A DNA stretch of 64,000 nucleotides from CBDFLD01 sp965249005 (GCA_965249005.1 CBDFLD010000017.1:310001-374000); one strand, 5' to 3'. Positions 18,187 through 28,769 are shown, counted from the first letter of the stretch. The notes: generated by a model from the sequence alone, not told the origin. A program made the numbers and translations.

Positions 18187-21166
18187 CTACGGCCCGCCTT
18201 TGAGGAAGGCGATGAGATCGGCCATTTGCTGAAGATCGAGACCGCTCTCGAGGTCGGTGGGCATGAGGGAAACTCGGCTGGACCGTATCTTGATGATGTT
18301 CTTGCGGAGCACGGTCTCTTCCACCCCCTCGGCCCGGCGTAACGTCACGCTTGTAGGAGTCTCGAAAACGATGACCCCGCTCACGAGCCGACCGTCGTTC
18401 ATTTCCAGAAGCATGTTCTCATAGCCCGGTGGCAGGTCGTGGTTTGGATCCAAGATGTCCCGAAGCAGTGTTTCTCCCGGCCGGTCCGTGGTGGCCGTGA
18501 GGTCAGGTCCCACTATGTTGCCTTCGCCTTTTAAGCGGTGGCAATTGACGCACAGTTTTCGGAACACGGTGGCCCCGCGGGTAAGATCGCCCTGCAGGCG
18601 CAGTGCCCCCCGATACGCCTCGACGACGCTTTTGCTCCCGCCTGAGCGCTCGTCGCCCAGCAGGGCCTTCGCCTGTTTGCCAATCTCCGGATCGGAATGC
18701 TCTAGAAGCGCCTTGCGCCGGACGGGGTCCAGCTCACTCGCGAGCACCTGCTTGGACTTCAGACCCTCCACGAGAGCGTACACGCGTTCCGGCCTCCGGA
18801 AGAGTACCTCGGCCGCTTCGCGGCGAACCTGTGGGCTAATCGTGCGCCAGTGCTTCACGAAAATCTTCGCCACGTCCGGATGGGCCTGCTCGGACAAGGC
18901 TTGCACGGCGGCAAGTTGGAGCTCCGGTGGTTGCCGGGCGTTCAGCAAGTCACCCAGGGGAGCTGACGCCAGTGCAAACGGTGCATGCGTCAGCAGCCGG
19001 ACGGCATCCCCCCGGTCCTCGACGGGCAGATCTCCATTCCGCGCTGTCCTCCCTGCATCTTCGAGCAGCCTTCTCACTGCCGTCACGGACCTCTTTTTCC
19101 CAGGGGGGGATGCGAGGAGAAGTCCCTCGAGCGATCTCCCCGAGCGTCTGAGCCCGTCTCCCAAGCCCCGCACAAGGGACTGTGCCGAGTTCGGCGGGCC
19201 TTTTTCCGCGAGAGCCAGGATCGCCCATCGCTCATCAGGCTTAGCTCCCGCTCCGATCGTTTCAGCGAGTCGCTCGAGGAAGCTTCTGCCCTCCGGATGA
19301 TCGAGAAACTCTTCATCCTGCACCAGCCCTTGTAAGAGATCGATCCAGGAGCGGCAGCTGCAAGCACAGCGCGCCGAGTCCAGGCATTGCCCGTGTCACG
19401 CCGGATAATTTGTGCCAGGGGTCGGACCGTGTCCGGCACGCCGGAGAGACTGAGCGCGGTCTGAAACCGAACAGGGGCCGCGGGATCTCGGGCACATGCC
19501 AGGACTGCGGTAAGGAGGGTTGGGGAGAATCGCAATCGCTCCTCGGACAGGCGGATCGCATGTTTGCGGACCGGAGCCGATGCGTCCTCGAGCGCGCGCA
19601 GAAGTGTTGGCTTGTCCAGTGCACCCAGTCCCTCGAGCGCATACAAGGCATGAAGCTGAGCCTCAGGCCGCTTGCTTCGGTCAAAGAGCATCCGGAGCGC
19701 TCCGACAACGGATCGATCCTGCCGTTCGTAGAGCAGCCGTTGAGCGGTTTCCCGGACCCATCCGTTGGGATCCTCCAGCAACGCAACCAGCGCCTGTGAG
19801 GAGGCGTCAACGAGCCGCTGCGGCGCGGGGCGTTCGAAACCAAGCGGAACGATGCGGTAGATCCGGCCTCGGTCCCGTCCAGCATGAACGTCGATCTGGG
19901 CAAGGATTTCGTCAGCCCGCACTCCCTGCACGTACCTCTGGATCATTCCCGTGATGATTGATTCCGTTTCAATGATCTCGCGGTACATGTCGGCGACGTA
20001 GAGACCTCCATCGGGCCCGTTCGCCAGGTTGACGGGCCGAAACCAATTGTCCGTGGAGGTGAGGAACTCCCGTGCTGCCTGGCCCATGCGCGCGGTGAAG
20101 GTCACACCCTGAGGGTGGAGGACGAGCCGGCGGACGAGGTTGTTGGACACCTCGCCTATGAAAACGTTTCCTTGGTAGGGTGCGGGGAATACGGACCCGC
20201 GATACACCGCGACTCCCGAGCCCGCAGTGAGAAACCCATGGGGGACTTCCCACTTCCCGGAGTTGTTTGCCTTCCACAACGTCTCTCTCAAGACCCGCCA
20301 AGGTTCCGGCCGACTGGCCGGGTAAACCTTCAGGTACTCGTCCCCCTCGAGCGCGACAAGTTGCTGGACCGCGTCCGTGGCGAAATGTGGATTGAGCTCG
20401 AGATAACGATTGGGCAGTACGGGGTGCACGATCCATTTCTGGTTATCGCAGATGAATCGGTTCCCCCAGTTGTCGAAAGCATTGCCAAACTCCGCTACGC
20501 CGGAGACGGGTTCGATTTCCAGGCCAACCGGATCGAAACGAAAACCCCGTGCGGCGAGCGAAACGGCCGTGTCCTTCGGGCGATCAGGTCGCCGGGGGTT
20601 GGATCGATGATTGTGAGAAGTCGCGCCGTAGATTTTGTGGTCTAATCCCCACTGCAGTGTATTGGCCAGCCCATAGGAGGTCGAGACGTCGAAACCCGTG
20701 AAGACGACCTCCCGGATGTCGGCCTGCCGATTCCCTGTAGTGTCCTTCAGGTATAGGAGGTCCTCCCCAGCGGTCACAAAAATTCCGCCCTTCCAAGGAG
20801 CGATTCCGCTCGGCCACCGCACCCGCCCAAAGACGTGGCTCGATTCGTATCGTCTTCGAGCAGACGTATCGTCCCGTAGGGGGCACTCAACTCATGCGGC
20901 TCTGGATACTCAAAATACTCGGCAACATACAAGAGCCCGTTCTCATCGAACGCCAAGGCAACAGGATCTGTCACGTCCGGTTCCGCCGCGACGAGCTCAA
21001 TCTGGAAACCTGCCTCCAGTTCGAATGTGGCGAGGGCATCAACCGGCTCGAGAGGTTTCATCCTTTTCCCGATTTCATGCGTCGGAGGGGAAGTTGCCGG
21101 TCTTGGCTCCTCGCTACATGCAATGAGGACGCCCCCGAGCAGACAAACGGCGCCCCACTTAAGCAT
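18187..21166 (-). pseudogene. PVC-type haem-binding CxxCH protein with two frameshifts
   Basis: Ancestrally one exported protein of roughly 990 residues. It had a lipoprotein signal (GGVLIACSEE), a beta-propeller dehydrogenase-like domain (GFQIELVAAEPDVTDPVALAF to VYRGSVFPAPYQGNVFIGEV), HEAT-like helical repeats and a C-terminal cytochrome c module (CVNCHRLKGEGNIVGPDL). The frame is lost near 20845-20855, between RLLEDDTN and VFGRVRWPSG. It is lost again near 19340-19350, between RAVLAAAAPG and DLLQGLVQDEEF; joining the frames restores a continuous family-like protein. Such proteins are abundant in Planctomycetes and relatives and are thought to oxidise sugars or alcohols. The copy as read cannot make a full product. 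Confidence 0.8.
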
Positions 21167-21209
21167 GTGAATCCTAGCGCGGGCTTTGGCGAAGAGGGGC
21201 CTCTCTCCT

Positions 21210-23398
21210 TCATGTTTCCAATAGCTCGTCATAAATTTTTTGAGCTCCTCGCATCCGTACGAGAAGCTCGCTTCCTTGAAGCGCAAGCTGCTGAACCGTG
21301 AACGCATCGGTTACTGCTCCTTCTCGGTTCACTGCCCTCGGCAAGAACCTGCTGGCGGCATTCCGATCTTCCAAATTCTGAGCCGAACCGGCGTCATTGA
21401 GACGGATGGCAACGGACACCATCCTCTCGATTTCTTTCAGACTTTCCCGGCACTTCTGGATCAACTGCGGCACCTGTTGGTAACGCCAGAAACGCATATC
21501 ATTGCTTATGACGTAGACAGGAGTCGTATGGGCGTAGCTACCGTCATGGCCTTCGGCGCGGGCTGCTATCCAAAAGCTGTCGCTTGCCTCGATATCAAAG
21601 GAGAGCGCCAGCTCTTCTTTCGTCGGGTCGTCTGAACAGACTTCCTCCAAGACCTCGCCTTGGGAGATTACTTGCAATACGGAGGGAGCCCCGAGGCGGC
21701 GATCCCGACGGGTCTTGGCTACGACCTTGAGTTTACGGTTGCCGAGGCCGGATCTGATTTCGTCACCCGGCATGGCGGCTGCCACCCGAAAATCGATGAT
21801 GGGTCCGTTGGTGACGAAGGTTCTGCCCTTTCGAAAGGCTTCAAACCAGCGGTCGGCGGAAGATTCCGTTTCTCCCGTGTAGGCATAGACGCGAACCTCC
21901 ACCCGAGCCTGCGGAGGCAATGAGTTTGAAACCTAGATTCAAGAAGTTGTAGTACAGGTCGGTTCCAAGACGTCCAAACTGCAGAATCTCGAAGAAGTCC
22001 ACTTTTCCCTTGGGCACGTTGAGGCTCATGTCCCGATGCAAGGGCAATGCCCACGTGTGCGCATGAGCATAGCCCGTGAGTCCCCCCTGCTCATGGACCT
22101 TGTCAAGAACCATATCGTAAAGAAAGTAATGTTCCGGGTAGCGCACCAGGCTGACTGTGTTCATGGACAAGACATGGCCTAGCTGGTGATGCGTCCGGGG
22201 ACACTCTTGACCGGGCGAGAGAATATGGCCCTCCTCCCTGTACCGGTATTGCTTGCCGAAGCCACGTTGTTGAAAGTAGGTCCGAAAAATGGTGCCCATC
22301 TCGACGATGTTGGCCAGTTTCAGGTCCTCCGCTCGGATCCAGGTCATGAGGTTTTGGGCGTCCTCTTCGCTCTGAATACGCCCGTGCACATGATCGTCCC
22401 CTGAATGCCCAGCCCAGCAAAGACATATCCACCCATCGGCTCAGCTTCAAAGTCGCCTCGGTTGTTTTGCCCGTCTCGATCAGCACGGACTCCACTTCCG
22501 GCAGAAACTCCAGGCCCTTGCGAGCCGCGATTTGCCAAGGGCCCGGGGAAAGCTCCATATCAAAGGTGTCGGGAACAACCCACCAGAAATAGCCTTCCAG
22601 TTTTCCGGGAAGATTCATGTGTCGCCCCCCGTTGGGCCATCCCTGAGAATCGAACTGGTCGGCCAGCTCGATGGCGCCCGCCGGTCTGCGCTCCTTCCCG
22701 TTGAGTTGCCAGATCAGACTTACCATAGCGGGTACCGTGTCGCCGGTTTCGGCGGACTCTATCCGCACTTTGAGTCGACCTTTTCCTGGAGTTCGAATCT
22801 GCAGTGGAAACGGTAAAATCTCCGAATCAGTGGCGTGAAGGTTCAGGACCGCCGTCGTTCTACCCGGCGGAACGTTTTGCAGATGGATCAGGACCCAGTT
22901 CGTGGCGCCCGGTGTGATTGCTACCTGGATCGGAAGAGCTTGTTCGGCAAAGTCGAAATCGTGGACGGTGTAGCGGGTGTCTTTCAGCTCCGAATTCACG
23001 CGGAGGAGAATGGCTCCCACGTCACCAGGCAGTAAAACCGAAGTTTCCGGTTCGAACTGTACTCGACGACCGCGTATTGAAACGTCGATAACCCTGTGCT
23101 CCAGGTTCTCCAGAATCTTCTCGGTGGCAACGTGAACCTTCTCGAGAGCGCGTTTACGTCTGGCGATAGGAGGTGGATTGCGAAGAGCTTGTAGAATGCG
23201 CAGCTCACGATGCAGTGCATCCAGTTCCCTATGCGAATCTTCGGGAAGCAAGTAAATGTGATCGAGCAGAAGGCGTTCGATAAGAAACGCAAGATCGTCC
23301 GATGGTTCAGGGTCCTGAAACATCCCCAGCGCAAACCAACCTGCCGCCGCAAAGAGAACACATGTATATCCAATTGGAATTCGGACTCCGAGGCTCAC
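21210..23398 (-). pseudogene. second CehA/McbA-family metallohydrolase, two frameshifts
   Basis: Reconstructed across three frames. It has an N-terminal membrane or signal segment (CVLFAAAGWFALG), a helical then beta-sandwich region ending in LKLSRWVDMSLLGW, the metal motif GDDHVHGRIQS, GLTGYAHAHTW, and a C-terminal part beginning RVYAYTGETESSADRW with FVTNGPIIDF. The first break is at about 22395-22410, immediately before the metal-binding DHVH. The second is at about 21890-21915, within the ASAGS segment. It parallels the intact gene at 14.6-16.3 kb but is clearly diverged from it. The GTG at 23398 follows the Nif3-like stop closely; a TTG or ATG upstream would overlap that gene. Confidence 0.75.
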
Positions 23399-23414
23399 GA
23401 GTGCTTGCTCATCC

Positions 23415-24281
23415 TTACGGTTCCCAAAACGGATCCCCGCCCGGGACGTATTCAACGGGAAGTTCCTTGATGAACCCTCGGAGCCAGTCCGCCACGTGGC
23501 TCATCCCTGCTTCTTCGGAGTTTGCGTGGCCAATGAGAATAAAGGCCTTTTTCATGCCCATCGAGACAGCGTCCTGAGCGTAGACGACCGACTCCCATTC
23601 CTTGGTCTCGCCGCCGACGAGAACCTCGACATCGTCTCGCTGCATCAAACGTATATGACCTAATGAACCTGGAAATCCCGGGGTGAAGGCCACTTTGGTA
23701 ACCTTCAGATCGGGCTTACCGACTACTCGGATGGAACCGGTTTGAAAGGTTTTCTTGAGATGAGCTGCGATCTCTCCGACGGTGGTCTCGGGCATATCGA
23801 ACAGACGCTCCTCACCGCGGCGCTGGTACTTGTGCCAGCCAATCTTCTCGATCATTCCGAATATGATGCCGTCGGGCCGGCGCTTGTGAATGTGGTTGTG
23901 GAAGCGCCAAACGACGAGCCCGTGCTCTTTGATGTAGGCATGTTTGGCCGCAAGCAGCCCGTCCTCCTTGATTTCGTCGGCGAAGCCGTAATAGTCGCCC
24001 GAATAAAAGGGCGGCTCATGCGTAATGATCAAATTCAAACCCTTGGCTTTGGCCTGCTTCAACACATCCAAGGTGGCCAGGAAGGTCGTGGCGATCCCAG
24101 TCACTTTGGAATCGGGATCGCCGGACTTGAAGGTATCGACGTTCTGGTTCTCGTTCCAAGGCACCCCCAAGTTCGCTTTTATGCGTTCGACAATCCCGCG
24201 TGCGGTGAGCGCGTCTCCGTCGGCAGCCCGCAGAGGCATTGCGATCAGCAGGAGTACGAAAGTTACCCAGAATCGCGTCAT
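23415..24281 (-). CDS. Nif3/DUF34-family protein with an export signal
   Basis: A 288-residue member of the Nif3 dinuclear-metal family. Metal-site-like motifs are IITHEPPFYSGD, FHNHIHKRRPDG and the C-terminal LIGHANSEEAG, where His and Glu occupy ligand positions. Most relatives are cytosolic, but this one begins MTRFWVTFVLLLIAMPLRAADG, a clear Sec signal with an Ala-x-Ala cleavage site. The start at 24281 is fixed by AGAAGGAG 5-8 bases upstream. It is intact although its neighbours on both sides are broken. The biochemical role of the family is unsettled (GTP cyclohydrolase and chaperone-type roles have been proposed), and an exported form has no obvious precedent that I know. Confidence 0.75.
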   Translation of the reverse strand: MTRFWVTFVLLLIAMPLRAADGDALTARGIVERIKANLGVPWNENQNVDTFKSGDPDSKVTGIATTFLATLDVLKQAKAKGLNLIITHEPPFYSGDYYGFADEIKEDGLLAAKHAYIKEHGLVVWRFHNHIHKRRPDGIIFGMIEKIGWHKYQRRGEERLFDMPETTVGEIAAHLKKTFQTGSIRVVGKPDLKVTKVAFTPGFPGSLGHIRLMQRDDVEVLVGGETKEWESVVYAQDAVSMGMKKAFILIGHANSEEAGMSHVADWLRGFIKELPVEYVPGGDPFWEP

Positions 24282-24356
24282 CCTTTCTCCTTCTCTGAAT
24301 TTCTTCGTTTTCAAAATGGTGTTCGACATGGCGACCGTATTGTTCGATGCCAGCCC

Positions 24357-24830
24357 TCAATAGTGGGCCACGAGCTTCATTTCGTCAGTGAATTCCTTCA
24401 GAATGATCCCCTCGCGGGTCTGGTCGAAAGTCTCGATCGAGCGTCCATTCACTAGCACCCTCCGGATCAGCCTTCCATGGCTCTTCTGAGTTGGGATCAG
24501 TTCGAACCCTTCCTGCAACCTCATTTCTAAGGGATACTCGTGTTAGGGTCCTCGCCAGCTCTTGAGGCGGCCAAACTGGGCGATATCGACCGCACCTCCC
24601 GGCTTCGGTGCACCGCCCTCGGGTCCAACCTGGGTATCCTGCCGGTAGGAAAGGTGATCTGCGGTTCCCGCATTTTGGAGATCGAACGCGATCCGAGCGG
24701 GAAAAGGCCGCCGGCTCGTTGTGGATTCCGGCTCCTGAGACTCGCTAAGAGAAGGGCGGAGCGTAAGGGAAGCAATACCGCTTGTTGATAGAAACAAAAT
24801 GGATATCAGGGCTCTTCGGAAGCGCATCAT
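24357..24830 (-). pseudogene. small exported-protein gene with in-frame TAA
   Basis: A 95-codon frame starts MMRFRRALISILFLSTSGIA, a good signal peptide, and stops at TAA (24543-24545). The same frame then runs on for about 60 codons, reading for example RRVLVNGRSIETFDQTREG and TDEMKLVAHY before TGA at 24357. The downstream part looks like genuine coding sequence. I do not recognise the family. It may be the shrunken remains of a larger exported protein, or two unrelated scraps that happen to share a frame. Confidence 0.4.
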
Positions 24831-24963
24831 CGGGTTTCCTATCAGAAAGGCCCAAAATGATCTAGGAAAATGGTCCGTGAAGTTAACGATCGCCTAAATC
24901 TCTATTTTATGTTGAGATCAGCTTATTGATTTTGCCCGAGTTTGATGGAGTCCGACGAGCACT

Positions 24964-26565
24964 ATGAGCAGCAGATCCGTTGATTCCCACACGATGCAGA
25001 GGGTCCGTGACGCCGGCCTGTCGATCGTGCTGCTGTCGACACTCCTGGCTCTGATCTTGGGCTATCTGTGGTGGGGGCGGTTTCAGTACTCTGCCACGAT
25101 GTGGCTTGCAGTCGCCTATCTGGGGGCCGCCTCAGTCTTTTTCATCAACCACTGGCTCTTTGGAGGGAATCGCCGGAGTCTAGGTCTGCGCCTCGACAAC
25201 TGGCGATCGTCGTTCCGAAGTGTGGCTCCCCCAACGGTAGGGTTTGCACTTTTGGGACTGATCTACGGTCTGGCATCTGGCCACCTGAGGGTCGATCCGT
25301 TCCCCCGGGTCTTTCTCTATATCCCGTGGGCCTTTTTGCAGCAGTACGCTTTGAACAATCTCCTGTTGCCTCGTTTTCGCACGGTTTTTGGAGACTTCAA
25401 ACTGTCGCTCGTCGCAACGGCGCTGTTTTTTGCCCTCATACACTCTCCGAGCGTTCTCCTGATCGCGTTGACCTTCCTTGGAGCTCTATTCTGGGGCTGG
25501 ATGTTCTCGAGGGTTGCAAATCTGTTCACTCTGTCGCTTTCCCACGCCATATTGGCGGTCGTGACACTGGCCGTTTGGGGAGGCGGGGAGAAGGAGATCT
25601 TGCGGGTCGGTAAGCCGGGCTATCGTTACGAGGCTTACGGAGGCGGGGTGCTCGTAGCGGGTGGCTACGACGAGCAGGGCCGACCCATCGTCGTAACGCT
25701 CCGAGGCCACGATCGGGGAACCAGCTCACTCGTTCGCGTCTTCACCCCGTCCGGCGAAAAGCTGAGGGAGTGGGTGGCATTTCCGGAGTACGACTTCAGC
25801 GGGAATCTTGCGGTCGGAGACCTGGGGTATGGTGGCGGAGACGAAATAGTGATCTCTCCCGGCCCAGGCGCCTCCAATCCTGCACGGGTACGGATCTTCA
25901 GTGTTTTGGGCGAGTCGGTGCGGGAATTCGGACTTCCGGTGGCTGGAGGTTACGGAGCTTCCGTAGCCGTATTTGATGAGCGAATATACGCGACGCCCGG
26001 GCCGCATCCGTCCCAAGGGGCGGAGGTCTTCGAATTTAACGCACAGGGCGCGTTGCTCAATCAGTGGCGGATCGCTGACACGGGCCTTCACAATAGTGTC
26101 CGAGCTTTTCCTTTCTCGATTCCAGCGGATTCTGTTGCAGGCGCAAGCCATGTCTTGAAGTTGGCTCTCAGTGGCACTCCGATTTCAGTGAATCCCTCTG
26201 CGCTGTGGCTGTTTCATCCCCGGAGCGGCGAAACGGAACCATTGGTCGAAACGGCCCCCACTTATGGCCTGAACGTCGCCGTCCTGAGGCTCAGCGGCGG
26301 CCAATATGGCTTCTTGACAGCGCCCGGACCGTTGCAGGGGTACGGCCCGCATCTAAGAATATACAGTCTGGCCGGGGTCGAACAACTCAGCCGGGTTGCG
26401 CATCAGGATCCCCGGGCTTGCGGGGCCAACGTTTCAGCTGTGGATACCGACAACGACGGCACGGACGAGATTCTGATGGGAGAGGGAGTATGTCAACAGC
26501 GGCCGTCCACCGTCCGTGTCTTGACTCCCGCTGGGAGCGAGATCCACCGCTGGGATGCATACTGA
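24964..26565 (+). CDS. CPBP-type membrane protease domain fused to FG-GAP-like propeller
   Basis: A 533-residue membrane protein. Residues 1-210 form seven or so hydrophobic segments with the CPBP/Rce1 glutamic intramembrane protease pattern: FFALIH (155-160) and SLSHAILA (191-198) supply the two conserved histidines. The first motif, normally EExxxR, reads QQYALNN (126-132), so both glutamates and the arginine are replaced. From about residue 215 a repeat-containing region (GGDEIVISPGPG, DTDNDGTDEIL at 494-504) resembles FG-GAP/VCBS beta-propeller blades with a calcium-type Asp loop. The propeller would sit outside the membrane. The protein could be a non-catalytic receptor or a variant protease. 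Confidence 0.7.
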   Translation: MSSRSVDSHTMQRVRDAGLSIVLLSTLLALILGYLWWGRFQYSATMWLAVAYLGAASVFFINHWLFGGNRRSLGLRLDNWRSSFRSVAPPTVGFALLGLIYGLASGHLRVDPFPRVFLYIPWAFLQQYALNNLLLPRFRTVFGDFKLSLVATALFFALIHSPSVLLIALTFLGALFWGWMFSRVANLFTLSLSHAILAVVTLAVWGGGEKEILRVGKPGYRYEAYGGGVLVAGGYDEQGRPIVVTLRGHDRGTSSLVRVFTPSGEKLREWVAFPEYDFSGNLAVGDLGYGGGDEIVISPGPGASNPARVRIFSVLGESVREFGLPVAGGYGASVAVFDERIYATPGPHPSQGAEVFEFNAQGALLNQWRIADTGLHNSVRAFPFSIPADSVAGASHVLKLALSGTPISVNPSALWLFHPRSGETEPLVETAPTYGLNVAVLRLSGGQYGFLTAPGPLQGYGPHLRIYSLAGVEQLSRVAHQDPRACGANVSAVDTDNDGTDEILMGEGVCQQRPSTVRVLTPAGSEIHRWDAY

Positions 26566-26664
26566 TTCGCTGGCCGCCTAGCGCTCCCCGGCGCTCCAGT
26601 GGAAACGGTCAGGTGCCCGGGCCCGATTGATTTCGGGGATTTGGGATTTCGAGAGTGACGGAAC

Positions 26665-27081
26665 ATGCCGTTTGAGTTTTTCGATCATGAAGCAGACGTG
26701 GGGATCCGAGTCGATGCGCCGTCGATGAGTGCCCTTTTCGAGGTGGCCGCCCATGCACTCATGGACTGGATCGGAGAACCGCCATCTGAGGGAGCGCCTC
26801 GTCGTACACTCTCTATCAAGATTGAGGCATCCGATCCAGAAGAGCTTCTGGTACGATGGCTTTCTGAGTTGCTCTTTCGTTTCCAACATCGGCACATCTA
26901 CCCCACCCGATTCATCCGGCTCGACGTGACGCGAACTTCCTTAAACGCTGAGGTTCAGGGCAGAACATGGGAGGAGTCTTCCTTTTCGCGATTTCGGGAG
27001 GTCAAGGCCGTCACCTATCACCAGCTGGCCGTGACGGCGCATCCGGAGGGCTACAAGGCCAGCATCATTCTAGACATCTGA
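26665..27081 (+). CDS. archease
   Basis: A 138-residue archease, the activator that accelerates GTP/metal-dependent guanylylation and multiple turnover of RtcB RNA ligase. It begins MPFEFFDHEADVGIRV, with the invariant Asp-His-x-Ala-Asp metal-binding segment, includes WLSELLFRFQ, and has the C-terminal KAVTYHQLAV motif with Lys and His. It sits immediately ahead of rtcB, the usual pairing. An upstream gap of about 100 bases separates it from the protease-propeller gene. Confidence 0.92.
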   Translation: MPFEFFDHEADVGIRVDAPSMSALFEVAAHALMDWIGEPPSEGAPRRTLSIKIEASDPEELLVRWLSELLFRFQHRHIYPTRFIRLDVTRTSLNAEVQGRTWEESSFSRFREVKAVTYHQLAVTAHPEGYKASIILDI

Positions 27082-27133
27082 GAGCCGTTGATGCATCGTG
27101 TCCAGGCGTTTGTTTTCGTGGGAGGAGGAAAGG

Positions 27134-28594
27134 GTGAACTCGACGAATCGTAGCCCGGCGGAGCTGAAGAAGATCCACGATTTTCTGTGGGAGATCCCTC
27201 GGACCGGACAGATGCGAGTTCCTGGAAGGATTTACGCCAGCGAGAGCCTGATGGCCCAATCAGGGATAGGTCAGAGCATGCAACAAGTTCAGAATGTGGC
27301 TCATTTGCCAGGGATATTGAAATACTCGATCGCGATGCCTGACATCCATTGGGGTTATGGCTTTCCCATCGGAGGCGTAGCCGCCACTCGGCTGGAGGAT
27401 GGTGTCGTTTCCCCAGGTGGGGTTGGCTACGACATCAACTGCGGCGTGCGCCTCATTGCTACCAACCTGATCTATCAAGAGGTTCGTGACCGAATTCCCG
27501 ATGTCATCACACAGCTCTTTCAAAAGGTGCCGGCGGGAGTTGGCTCTTCCGGGGCGATCCGCCGTCTCCGGGGCCGGGATCAAAATCGTATTCTGGAGTC
27601 CGGCGCCCGGTGGGCGGTCGAGCAAGGTTTCGGGCGGCAGGAGGATATCGAGTACACCGAGGAGCGGGGGTGTCTCGCTGGGGCTGATCCGGACCAAGTC
27701 AGTGAGCGTGCGCGAGAGAGAGGATTGTCTCAGGTGGGGACACTCGGGAGCGGAAATCATTTTCTGGAAGTGGACGTGGTCGAGGAGGTCTATTCTGACG
27801 CTGTGGCAGCGACTCTGGGCCTCTATCAGGGGAACATATCCGTGTCCATTCACTCCGGGTCCCGAGGCCTCGGGTATCAAGTGTGTGACGACTACCTTGG
27901 GGTCATGGCGCAGGCGATGCACAAATATGGCATCCAGGTTCCGGACCGGCAGCTTGTCTGCGCTCCGTTGAGCTCGCCCGAGGGGAGGCGCTATCTGGCC
28001 GCCATGTCATGCGCGGCCAACTATGCTTGGTGCAATCGCCAAGTGATCATGAGCTTGACGGAAGAGTCCTTCCTCTCTGCTCTGGACATCGGTCCGCGGG
28101 AGCTCGGGTTCCGCCTGGTCTACGACGTCTGCCACAACATCGCCAAGTTCGAAGATCACACCATCGACGGCAGGCTGCAAAGGGTCTGTGTGCACCGAAA
28201 GGGCGCTACCAGAGCTTTTCCACCCGGGTCGCCGTTGATTCCGGAGCCGTACCGGGCGGTCGGACAGCCCGTTCTGATTCCCGGAGACATGGGAAATGGC
28301 TCGTATGTGCTATCGGGGACCGAGCGCGCAATGGAAGAGACGTTCGGCAGTAGCTGTCACGGGGCGGGCAGAGTCCATAGCCGCACTCAAGCGCTCAAGC
28401 GTGCCAAGGGACGAGATCTCTACCGTGAGATGAGTCAAAAAGGCGTGACGCTGATGGCTACGGGACGCCGCACCGTCGGTGAAGAAATGCCCGAAGCCTA
28501 CAAGAACATTGATACGGTCGTCGACGCCATCGTTGCGGCAGGCATCAGCCGCCGAGTTGCCCGCCTCCGTCCCATAGGCGTCGTCAAGGGGTAG
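27134..28594 (+). CDS. rtcB: tRNA-splicing/RNA repair ligase RtcB
   Basis: Joins RNA 2',3'-cyclic phosphate or 3'-phosphate ends to 5'-OH ends using GTP and Mn2+. Metal ligands and the nucleotidyl site are visible: GVGYDINCGVRL (Asp and Cys), LGSGNHFLEV, SIHSGSRGLG, VCHNIAKFE and the guanylylated His region SSCHGAGRVHSR. The GTG at 27134 lies just after GGAGGAGGAAAGG, a much better start than the upstream ATG at 27098, and gives 486 residues. It follows archease by 52 bases and is expected to work with it in RNA repair. Confidence 0.94.
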   Translation: MNSTNRSPAELKKIHDFLWEIPRTGQMRVPGRIYASESLMAQSGIGQSMQQVQNVAHLPGILKYSIAMPDIHWGYGFPIGGVAATRLEDGVVSPGGVGYDINCGVRLIATNLIYQEVRDRIPDVITQLFQKVPAGVGSSGAIRRLRGRDQNRILESGARWAVEQGFGRQEDIEYTEERGCLAGADPDQVSERARERGLSQVGTLGSGNHFLEVDVVEEVYSDAVAATLGLYQGNISVSIHSGSRGLGYQVCDDYLGVMAQAMHKYGIQVPDRQLVCAPLSSPEGRRYLAAMSCAANYAWCNRQVIMSLTEESFLSALDIGPRELGFRLVYDVCHNIAKFEDHTIDGRLQRVCVHRKGATRAFPPGSPLIPEPYRAVGQPVLIPGDMGNGSYVLSGTERAMEETFGSSCHGAGRVHSRTQALKRAKGRDLYREMSQKGVTLMATGRRTVGEEMPEAYKNIDTVVDAIVAAGISRRVARLRPIGVVKG

Positions 28595-28740
28595 ATGAAT
28601 CGCCCCCCCGGGTCGGGATACAAAAAAATGCCGCTCCCCGGCGGCGCGTCCCGGCACTAGCCCAGGGGTTTTTCGGGGTCTGGATTCATCGCGGGTACGG
28701 ACGGACACATCCCTGGGTTGGGAAATTCCGACCTAGGGCC

Positions 28741-28769
28741 TTGACACAACGACGGCCCGATATTAAAAA
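28741..28769 (+). promoter_or_regulatory. probable sigma70-type promoter of groEL
   Basis: TTGACA at 28741-28746, 17 bases, then TAAAAA at 28764-28769, 35 bases before the groEL start. No CIRCE inverted repeat (GCACTC-N9-GAGTGC) is visible, so HrcA control is not indicated. Confidence 0.5.
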
